From contig JAJFZO010000094.1 in the NCBI GenBank assembly GCA_021397835.1, positions 10,206,001 through 10,270,000 on the forward strand: a DNA stretch of 64,000 nucleotides, written 5' to 3'. Below are positions 24,401 to 34,004 of this stretch, piece by piece. Positions within the stretch are counted from its first letter, which is position 1. Each line of letters starts with the position of its first letter. The notes beneath the pieces were generated by a model. That model did no database searches. It was not told the origin of the DNA and saw only the letters and a list, made by a program, of their open reading frames with translations. A program made the translations under genes and the position numbers. Source of the DNA: Moringa oleifera (taxonomy: Eukaryota; Streptophyta; Magnoliopsida; Brassicales; Moringaceae).

Positions 24401-25766
24401 CTCCCTCAATAAGTTTTCAGTTATATCCTCACCTAAAAAAAAGAAAGGTTCTCATTTATTGTCAAACATATTGTTGCTTGCATATGCAGATGGCCAAAGG
24501 GTTTCGACCTGTGGCTCTTAGCCTCATATTAGCTGCCTCACATTGTCGTACATTTTCTGTAATCAATGGCTATTCTGCTCCTTTGGAGATTTACAAGCTT
24601 TTAGAGCACCATGATGACGCTGGACCCGGTATATATTTCTATACTTGGATAAAGGAACTTATTGATCTTAATATAAAGGAAAGCTTTGTGGAAAAGCTTT
24701 GTAGATATTCATTTGAAGTGTTAAAGTTATTACTTTGTGACTACTACCAGCATCGGGTTCGAAAAATTAGATCCCAAAAATTATATAGAAAACTCAAAGC
24801 ATCTTTGATAACGTTGATAGTCATTGTGGCTGTGTTATAATTCTTGAAAGGGCAAGGGCACCTATAAAAGAAAATTAAAGGTAATTATTGTTGGAGTTAT
24901 AAAAAAAAAGCTGATTTGCACGTCCTTGTGAGTTACTCTTCAAGTTCTTGCTGGAATTTCTAATTGCCCTTGACTCCTAAATCATTTTCTCTAGTTTGCC
25001 AATTTAATTCAAGGCTGGCTTAAGTAATGCTGTCGTATGGAATCTTGAAGCTTTAAACTGTAGTCCGGGAAATCATATCTTATCTGGTACATGATTTTCT
25101 TGCAACATAAATAGCTGATTTCCTTTTTGTTGAATTCCATGTCCTGCAGGTTCTGTACTTTGTGTTGGAAGTGAGTGGCATCGGTTCCCATCATCATTTT
25201 TTGTTCCTGATTATGTGGGTGAAGTGCGATGGATTGATGATGGGTTCCGTGGGCTTCTTCCCTTCCCATTCAATTCTACGCTTGGAGGGACTTCAGCAGC
25301 ACCATCATTTTTTAACAATAAGAACAAGGCATCAGAAGATCAATATGTAAGTTTCCTGTTCCTTTTGACATAGTTCCTATGCAAAGCTTTCAAAATTTTC
25401 TCTGCCCTCTGTTCTTTGTTAAACCTGATTGACTCACTATCCACATTTCAGCTCCAGGACATCGAAGCTTGTACATTCCTTGTAGAGCTGCAGCTTCAAC
25501 GACCATACCCTTCTCGCGGAAGTGACTTGTCAACATGGGAGGTAAAAAAATTACTTGTGCAGTTTCATTCGCTTTATTGCAAGCCCCCCTCCACCCTCTT
25601 CTTGCATGAGTTTGCTAAAGCGAATGTGGTTCAGCCTGTTGCAGTGTTGCCTTACCTGGACAGAGAGCTGTCACCTGCACTGTATCGCTCGTTCTTCATC
25701 CCTTATCGATGGCAAGAGAAGAACGTATTTGGCAAGTATCAACTGCTTAAAAGAATACCCAAGTGA
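21479..25766 (+). CDS. ALG9: ALG9-type alpha-1,2-mannosyltransferase (GT22), ER
   Basis: Adds alpha-1,2-linked mannoses to the dolichol-linked N-glycan precursor in the ER lumen, using dolichyl-phosphate mannose. Ten exons join in phase to 1722 bases (573 aa, normal for plant ALG9): 21479-21765, 22610-22697, 22791-22950, 23218-23435, 23612-23907, 24262-24376, 24490-24628, 25150-25346, 25452-25541, 25635-25766. The GT22 signature HDCDEVFNYWEP is at residues 69-80, in the first luminal loop after a transmembrane segment (WFLPVVVLGML). Many hydrophobic helices follow (FLGLLSVIADAVLVVA, AIAVAAVGVILGWPFSILAF, FNFCFVLALLFLAILP), then QPHKEERFLYPIYPL, a conserved luminal motif. The C-terminal soluble part ends in KNVFGKYQLLKRIPK. 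The start has an acidic/Ser-rich cytosolic head. No lesion seen. Confidence 0.93.
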
Positions 25767-27600
25767 CATAAGCAGAGCTGTGAATCTACCTTCTCCTAAT
25801 CATCCTGATTTCTACGCTGTCCTTACCACTGAGATGTCAATGTTTAGCATTAACCTCTACTTACTAGAAACACCGTGGAGAGAAATGAAGAAGACTGGCC
25901 TGAACCAGATTTTGTAATGAGTTCAAACTCGAGTAGCAGTAGGTTTACACAATTTGTTAGTGACCTAAAGAGTTTGTTGATCCGTTGACCCTCAAGATCT
26001 TAGGCTCTTAGTCATTTATGGTAGGTGGCAGGTATAAAGCTTTTCTGGTAAGCATAAGCTTAGCTATGGGTCTTAAATTTCATATGATAGGAACTAAAGC
26101 AAGGAAAGTGTGGTGGTATGATTTCCTTTAAACTGGTAAATCATATGAGATATTATGTTATTTTGTGTAAATCATATGACATGTTATTTTGAGAATGTGG
26201 TTTAATCTTGGGTTATGAAAATTATGATTTTAATTTGGTAATCAATTGTAATTATATATGATTTTGTTTAATTAAGATATAATTGTGAACACATTTTATT
26301 AATAAAATATGATTAATTTTATATTACATGCGATTTATAGATGTTTGATCAATGAAAGATCATACTCAAGAATTTTATTAAAATAATAAATTACAGTTAA
26401 TTAATTTTATTATTTAATAAATTACAAATTAAAAAGTAAATAAAAAATTAAATTTTACTCAAATTTTAATTTAACATAAAAATCTTGGTTGAAAATTTTA
26501 ATTTGATTTAATTTGGACATTTATTTTTTATGAAAAATTAATTGTATTTTTTGAAATATTGTATTTTTAAATACTTTTAAAAAATTATAATAAATTTTGT
26601 ATTTATTTTTAAATCTAAATAATTTTAGATTCAAATATTAATTTTTATAAAATCTTAGATTTTTAATGGTGTAAAATTAAAAAAATATAATCTTAGTATT
26701 TAAAAAATATATTTTTAAATTTTTTATAAAATTAAAATTAAAATTTATTATATAAAATTTTTAATTTAGATATTTTAATTTTTAGATAAAGTTTCTATAA
26801 GTCTTAATATTTACTTTATACTATCAATCAAATTCTTATATTCAACAAGAGACTAATCAAATCTATCAATTCGATTTAAATTAAATTTTATAAAAAATTT
26901 AAAATATTTAAATTAAAAATCTTTAATTTATAATTTTTCATACATAAAGGATTATTCAAATAACTATTACAAAAAATTTCAGAATTTTATGAATATTAAA
27001 AAAATACATTTTTAAAATTTAAATTATTAAAATTTTAAAAAAATCATAAAAATAAAATTTATAATATTTAAATTTAAAGAAATAAACACGAAATAAGTTG
27101 AATAATTCATTTAAATTATTTAAAATATTTTAATAATAAAAAATTTTTATTTTTAATAATTATTTAAATTATATTTTAATTTAAATTAAATTAGTAAATT
27201 AAAATTAAAATTATTTTTTTTAAATATAAAAGTTTGATCCTAATATAAAGTAAATATAGAGTTTTAATAAATTTTTATTTAAATTTTTTTTATAAATTTA
27301 AATAAAATTTTAAATATAAAATTAATTAATTTAAAATTTTTATATCTGAATTTAATTTGGGATGAAATTAAGATTTTTTTAATATATTTGCCTAAAATTA
27401 AGATCTAGTTCACCATCTGAAAGCTTCACCAAAACAGCCACTACGTGGCGGTTTCTGATTGGGGGTTCTTCACTCACTAGCCCTATTGCCTGCCTTTACG
27501 ACGCCGGTAGACACGAGTCACACTGTCCAAATTCTACATTCCCGGTTTCCCTCTTTCAGTCTCTCTGCTCGCTGTTGCTTACTTCCCACCTTCTTGTAGA
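25767..27600. repeat. ALG9 3' flank, AT-rich foldback DNA and promoter of the 14-3-3 gene
   Basis: About 25767-26220 is the ALG9 3' region. About 26250-27370 is extremely AT-rich with an inverted repeat: the left arm around 26780-26985 (atatttactttata, then aatcaaattcttatatt) and the right arm around 27170-27330 (aaagtttgatcctaatataaag) are inverted versions. Sequence becomes normal at about 27400 and forms the promoter and leader of the gene starting at 27651; a GA-rich leader precedes the ATG. Confidence 0.5.
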
Positions 27601-27650
27601 GTGAGAAAGTGAAGAGGGAGAGAGAAAGACATTGTTAGCTGAGATCAGCC

Positions 27651-30600
27651 ATGGATGCTTCCAAGGATCGCGAACACTTCATCTACGTAGCCAAGCTCGC
27701 TGAGCAAGCTGAACGATATGACGGTAAGTTTCTTTCTCTTTCTCTTTCTAGTTTCTCTGCCTGTGTATATGTCAACGCGCTTTATATCTCTAGATCTGCT
27801 TGGTGGACATTCCTTCGGACTTTTTTGTTTGTAGATTTATGCATCATGTTGTTACTTTCTATAGTGTAATTCGCTGTGTTACTAGTTTATTAGCCGATCC
27901 TTCGATCGATTCGAATTAGTTGGTGCTACTCAGATTCATGTTGTTGGTCACGCATCAGCTACGACGAAGTGAAACTTCTCTCCACATCGGTCCCAAATTA
28001 ACGAAATCTAGCTGTTTATAGTGTGCGTCATGCAACTCATCAGCTTAATCATTTAGCTTTCTATAATGTATTAAACTGGGAAGAAATTATCCCTTTTTTT
28101 TTCTTTCTTGAAATGGTTGTGCTTTTTTATTTTTTCGGGTGCATTTCAAAGTGCCTGCAGTGATGCCTTTTGAGTTGTAAGTGGTGATTTTGTTGATATT
28201 ATTCCTTCTGCTCCGTACTCTTTGTAATACTAACTGGTGTGCAGAGATGGTGGATGCCATGAAGAAACTAGCGAACCTGGATGTTGAATTGACTATAGAG
28301 GAGAGGAACTTGTTGTCTGTTGGATACAAGCATGTGATTGGTGCAAGGAGAGCATCATGGAGGATCTTGTTGTCAATTGAGCAGAAGGAGGAGTCCAAAG
28401 GGAATGAAGTGAATGTGAAAAGGATCAAGGAGTACAGGCAGAAGGTGGAATTAGAGCTATCAAGAATTTGCAGTGATGTCATGGCAGTGCTTGACGAGCA
28501 TCTGATACCTTCTTCTTCAGCTGCAGAATCAACTGTGTTCTACTATAAAATGTTTGTGAATAATTTTAATTTTTTACTTCAGTCTTCATTATTTTTAGGA
28601 TATTTTAGCGTCTTGAATTTGATGTGGTCTTCTGTGATTGTTTTGAGGATTTATGGAGGGTTTTGAATTACGTGCAGGAAAGGAGATTATTATCGGTATC
28701 TAGCAGAGTTTAAGTCTGGTGATGAGAAGAAAGATGTAGCTGATCAGTCACTTATGGCATATGAGGTGTATAGTAATCTTGTGGCACTTTCCAGGACATG
28801 GTGGTCAATTTTACTCTTGTATAATGACTTTTCTTTGTGCAATACCTCATGTTAATGTCATAGTCTATGTTGTGCATGGATGGCACTTTTAGCATATTGT
28901 GTCACTTAGTGGTTTATGGCTGTTGATGACATTTCTGCTACTTGTTTGAATATGAACATATCCAGTCGACTGAGAGTAATCTATTTAATTTTAAACTAGT
29001 GAATAGAACTTAGTATTTCAGGAGAAAGAGATAAATCTTTTCTTTTCATCTAATCTACTTGTATTTGCTTCAACGTTACTTGTAGTGAATATGACTTGCT
29101 TTTTCCTTTTCTGCAGTTGGAGTTCCGTCCTATGTGATGAGATTGAAAATCATGGCCTTTCTTTGTAGGATGTGCTTTGTCTAGTTGTTTAAGATTATGA
29201 ATTCGTTATGGGAGGTGGATTCTCCATATGAGGTCTTTCTATCCTTTATTGACTAGAGATACCCTTAACTGTACTTAGATAAATGGGTTAAGATTTTGAA
29301 TCATAGGTGACTGGAGATTTTTTCGTAAATGAGGTGGATTATATAGAGTTATGAAAATCATAACCTCTAAATAATTGACAGATGTGTATGTCGGAGGCAC
29401 CAACTGTGGTGCTATATGTACTTAATATAAATATATATTTGTTTGATATATAGGAAAAAAATTGAGGTAGTGTTATCCTATTTAAAATCTCTTGGAGTGT
29501 TGGGATTGTATGACATTTTGGAGCTTTAATTGGTGCTGTTCTTGTTTGATTTTATATAAATTTGAAGTTGCTGGGAGGACAAGTTTAATAAAAGACTTAA
29601 TTGACATCCTTCCCTAATCCTTTCTTTAATATCTACTTTGTCATTGTTAACAGCCCTTGAGATAGCTCCAGAGGAAACCGAAAACCAATATGAAGCTCCA
29701 TGACATTTCTCTTCTTCCCCAAACGGACAAAGGATGGAAGAGGAAGAGGTTCAACCTCCTGCTTTTCTGACCTTGCTTAGTTAGTTCCTTGAAGACAGAA
29801 TGGCACCTATCATTTATGGGCATTCTGGTTTTAATTTGTGGGCAAAAATCAATCTATAGACAGTTTAACATTTTGATTCCATTAGATAGAAAGAGTTGTG
29901 GATTTGAAAACATTTTCCTCCATTAGCTTGAGGAGAGTGGCATTTCTTTCTATTGTATCTGTAGAAATAGAACTGCGCTGGTCCCTCTCTCACTTATAGA
30001 GCCTTTCCTTCATGGGACATAGTAAATTATAGATAATTTTGGAAATATAACTTGATTGGTATCTCTTCATATGTGGAGATCATTTGCACTGTATTTGGTT
30101 TGTTTGCTCCTGAAGTGACACAAGTCTTCCCCAAAGTGCTTATCCTGTCCTTGTCTCATTGAGTGCAATTTTAATGTACGGTCTTCTAATCCATGTGGTA
30201 TTGTCCATATAGGAATGTCATCCTTCTCGACATTTATGTATGGTGCTAGAGTTTCATCTATGTATTACTGATCAGATTGTGAATTTGGCTTAACTTTGGA
30301 TTATGAATCAATTTTGCAGTCAGCTTCGACAACTGCAGATAAAGATTTACCTCCTACTCATCCTATTCGCCTTGGTTTGGCTCTCAATTTCTCTGTCTTC
30401 TACTATGAGATTATGAACTCTATTGAGAGGTATGTGAAGCTAGCTATTCTTTAAGTGAAAATGCTGGGACATATAATTTTTTTTTCCCTGTTTCTTCCTT
30501 TTAAACTTAGTGTAATTTGTATCACAGGGCCTGTCACCTTGCGAAGCAAGCTTTCGATGAAGCTGTTGCAGAGCTCGATTCCTTGAGTGAAGAATCCTAC

Positions 30601-31177
30601 AAGGATAGCACTTTAATTATGCAGCTATTAAGGGACAACCTCAGTTTGTGGAATACCGACATCGCAGAGGATGGAGGTAATTCATAGAGATACAATGAGC
30701 TATAACACTATTCCAGTTGGACTGCTCTTCGCAACAATGTTGATCATGCTGTCTGTCTGTGGGCTTATTATGAGTACTAGAGTCCTGTTTTTGGCCTAGC
30801 CCTGTACTCATTTGGCTTGAATATAGAGCTCATTTGCTTCTATAGAAAAGCAAAAAGAAAAAAGCTGGACTCCCTCTACATTCATAATCAAGTCTACTTT
30901 GTGTTTATGTGGATAGAATACCGTGTTATTGGATTTGTGGTCATCTAAATGTGATAGATGCTCTTTGAGAATTATGTAGGACTCTGATTAGATTAGAATC
31001 TTCAATCTTAATAAATTCCTAGAGTTTTAGATCAAATTGATTAGTAGTGATGTTACATATTTTTAAAGTCAAAACCTCACATTGTTTGCATTGGATACTA
31101 AAAAGGTTTGATAGATGGGAATTTATCTTATTTGTTTATGCTTCATGACTGCAGAGGAACAGACTGTGGAAAGCTAA
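27651..31177 (+). CDS. 14-3-3 phosphoprotein-binding protein, epsilon-like group
   Basis: Dimeric adaptor that binds phosphoserine/threonine motifs in client proteins (H+-ATPase, kinases, transcription factors). Six exons join in phase to 750 bases (249 aa): 27651-27723, 28245-28551, 28678-28765, 30320-30429, 30528-30676, 31155-31177. The full fold is visible: N-terminal [55 protein letters not shown] with the phosphate-binding Arg-Tyr, [18 protein letters not shown] and [18 protein letters not shown], then a short acidic tail ending TVES. The early split of the N-terminal exon after AERYD and the sequence [17 protein letters not shown] fit the intron-rich epsilon group. The very short last exon is inferred from phase and a good acceptor. 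Reading through intron 5 instead would stop after three codons. Confidence 0.93.
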
Positions 31178-32066
31178 GCAAGGTTGGCAGAAACACAGCT
31201 GTGTAAATCATGTGTCATTTATTCTTAATGGATAATAGTTTCCACATCAAACAATGTTATCATTTTTCTCTTTAATAAATGCAGCGAAGCTCACAGAACC
31301 ATGTAGCGCCCAGATTTCTGGATGGCCGAAGGCTGACTTCCCCTCCTTCCCCTCCACATTGTCTTCTTTCTGGTTTCAACAGGATTTTGAGATTCTCATT
31401 TGTTCTGCCTTTATCATCTGTTAGGGTCAATCTCTCTTATTACATGTTTGAGAAGTGGCTCAAGGTGCTCTTTTTTTTTAAAATAATTTTTTGGTTTTAA
31501 ATCCTGGCCTTTTCTCAACTATTTTCTCAGACATTGGCATTACCGAGCCAGACATCAAACAGAGATCTATTAGGTCACCAAGAAACCTGGAATTTCAGTT
31601 TGTTATGTACCATCTTGCAAATTCTGATTCAACAGGTGAGACCCTGCTTCCTCTCAATGAAACCATCATTATGTGGTGAACTAGCCACTTCAAGTGACCC
31701 TGTCCTTCTGGCCATTCTTTCACTTGTCTATTTAGAAACTTGGTGTCCAAGGAAAAGTGTTTCTGAAGCATTAGCCACTCAAAGGGATGCTTCTGTTGAA
31801 ATTTTCTTTAATGGGTTGGTCTTCATGCATACTTTTCAACACGGATTCTCTATTTCCTAATCAACATTGAAGATTCAATTATTGGGACGGTCCAAGTCAT
31901 TTGCCATGCTATAAGAAGATCGTTGAGGCCCTCAGGAAAGCCAAGAGACCCAATCTTAATCGTAAGTCTCCTCCAGTTCCAAGTGCTTGCTAGAAGTTTC
32001 CCAAGCAACACTTGCAGTCAACATCTACACCATTTCCTGGTAGCTGTTTTGCTAAATTTGCCAAAA
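31178..32066 (+). other. Spacer between 14-3-3 and AAA ATPase with an exon-like patch
   Basis: The first part is 14-3-3 3' untranslated sequence. A block at 31532-31635 is flanked by an acceptor-like ttttctcag and a strong donor-like cag/gtgaga and is open in one frame (begins DIGITEPDIKQRS), but I recognise no family. A TATA-like motif lies near 31910, about 157 bases before the AAA ATPase start. Confidence 0.35.
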
Positions 32067-33607
32067 ATGGCGTCAAATGAGGCCAATGCAAAGATTGTTC
32101 TCTCCACAGTAGCTTCTGTGGCTGCTTCAGCGATGCTTTTCCGAAGCATTGCAATTGATATCATCCCCCATGAGATCCGAAGCTTCTTCTTCTCTGGCTT
32201 GGCAGGTCTTCACCGTCGATTCTCCTCCAAACTAACAATTATTATGGAAGAATTTGATGGGCACTCACCAAACAAGGTGTTCGAGGCAGCCAATGCCTAC
32301 TTGGGAACCAAAGCATCAGCATCTGTTGAAAGACTTCAGGTGAGCAAGACTGAGGAGGAAAAAAAAATAGCAATCGCCATAGATAGAGGTGAAGAGATAG
32401 TAGATATTTTTGATAACATAAAACTACATTGGAGATTCATCTGCACAACCTCAGAATCATCTGGCAAAAGATACCCTCATGATCCAAATGTGACTTTGCA
32501 ATCAGAAACAAGATCCTATGAGCTTAGTTTCCATAAGAAGCACAAGGAGAAGGTGTTAAATTCTTACTTGCCATACATTGTGAAGAGAGCAGAGGATATT
32601 AAAGAAGAGAGGAAGGTAATAAAACTCCACACAGTTGATTATAATTGTTGGGATTCTCGTTCTATCAATCTTGATCACCCAATGAATTTCACAACCCTGG
32701 CCTTGGATCAAGAGCTCAAGAAAACAGTGACTGATGATTTGAACACCTTCATGAAGGGGAAGGAGTTCTACAAGAGAGTTGGGAAAGCTTGGAAGCGTGG
32801 GTACTTATTGTACGGTCCACCTGGCACAGGCAAGTCAAGCTTGATTGCAGCCATGGCCAACCACCTCAACTACGACATCTATGATTTGGATCTAACAGAT
32901 GTTCAGAGCAATTCACAGCTAAGAATGTTGTTGCTTGGCATGTCCAGTAGGTCTATTCTTGTCATTGAGGATATTGACTGCAGCATCGACCTGCAGAACA
33001 GAGAACGGGAAGATGAACCGGTGAATTATGATCAAAATATGGTCAGTTTACCTCTTCTCATATTAATATATCATTTTATGAATCATGGACATGTAATCTG
33101 ATATCTCCTTTTGTGATCTTCCAGGTGACTCTTTCGGGGCTTCTCAACTTCATTGATGGACTTTGGTCATGCTGTGGCGAAGAACGTATCATAGTAGTCA
33201 CAACCAATCACAAAGACAGACTTGATCCTGCTTTGCTTAGACCTGGCCGCATGGACATGCACATCCACATGTCCCATTGTACTATCTCTGCGTTCAAGCA
33301 ATTAGCTCTGAATTATCTTGGCATCACCCATCACGATCTCTTTGAGGAGATAGAAGGGCTTGTAGGGGAAGTTCCAGTGACCCCTGCAGAAGTTGCTGGA
33401 GAGCTGATGAAGAGCCCTGATGCCAACCTTTCTCTCCAGGGCCTCATCTCATTACTCCAAAGAAAGAAAGCTGAGCTTGACAAACCTCAAACAAATGAGC
33501 AATCTGAAGCACAAGAAGAGAAAGAAGAGAGAAGAAGACCATCAACAACAGGGAGAACTAGAGGAAGTATAAGAAGGTTTTACCGTGGTCGTCGTGGACG
33601 ACGTTAA
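32067..33607 (+). CDS. BCS1/ASD-type AAA ATPase, membrane anchored
   Basis: Plant AAA-ATPase-at-mitochondrion/BCS1-like family, stress- and defence-associated ATPases of mitochondria, ER or plasma membrane. Two exons, 32067-33041 and 33125-33607, join in phase to 1458 bases (485 aa). N-terminal helix at about 10-28 (VLSTVASVAASAMLF) is a membrane anchor; the AAA-associated domain follows with the family landmark IIMEEFDG and FEAANAYLGTK. Walker A GPPGTGKS is at 250-257, Walker B ends in EDID at 301-304, and the second exon carries LSGLLNFIDGLWS, sensor-1 TTNHKDRLDPALLRPGRMD with the Arg finger. The C-terminus is unusually basic (RRFYRGRRGRR). The start MASNEAN was chosen because it opens directly on the membrane helix as in relatives; the frame is open upstream to 31923 but that part is unlike the family. 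Confidence 0.92.
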
Positions 33608-34004
33608 AGCCATCTGGTATCCAGCTTAACAAGCTTCAGCACAGCCTACACAACTTTGATTTAAGATTTACCCAAAACAAACCAAAATGCAAATTCCATG
33701 CAGCCTCCTGGGAAGAAAAGTGTTCATAATTATTGCTTTCAATTTTCTCTCATCTCGTGAAGTTCATATTCATATCATGATCGTAAAGGAGAAATAAACC
33801 AGTAAATACAATAGCCTAATTACAACATTCTGCAAGTTGCTAACTTGTCAACCTCTATACTGGTTGGGCGTATTGCTATACATCCTCATAGTCTAAAAGA
33901 GAGCAATTGGATAAGAAGATGATGAAGTAGAAGGTACTCTACTATAAGATAGAGGATGCTAAGGAAAGATGGTTTGAATTTCGGATGGCAATATGAACAT
34001 TATA
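33608..34004. other. Short spacer between AAA ATPase and MurA relic
   Basis: Holds the 3' end of the AAA ATPase transcript and the 3' flank of the oppositely oriented MurA relic. No gene seen. Confidence 0.5.

Noticed and set aside
31923..32066. Upstream start for the AAA ATPase
   Set aside because: The extra 48 residues do not resemble the family and precede the membrane helix; the start at 32067 fits relatives.
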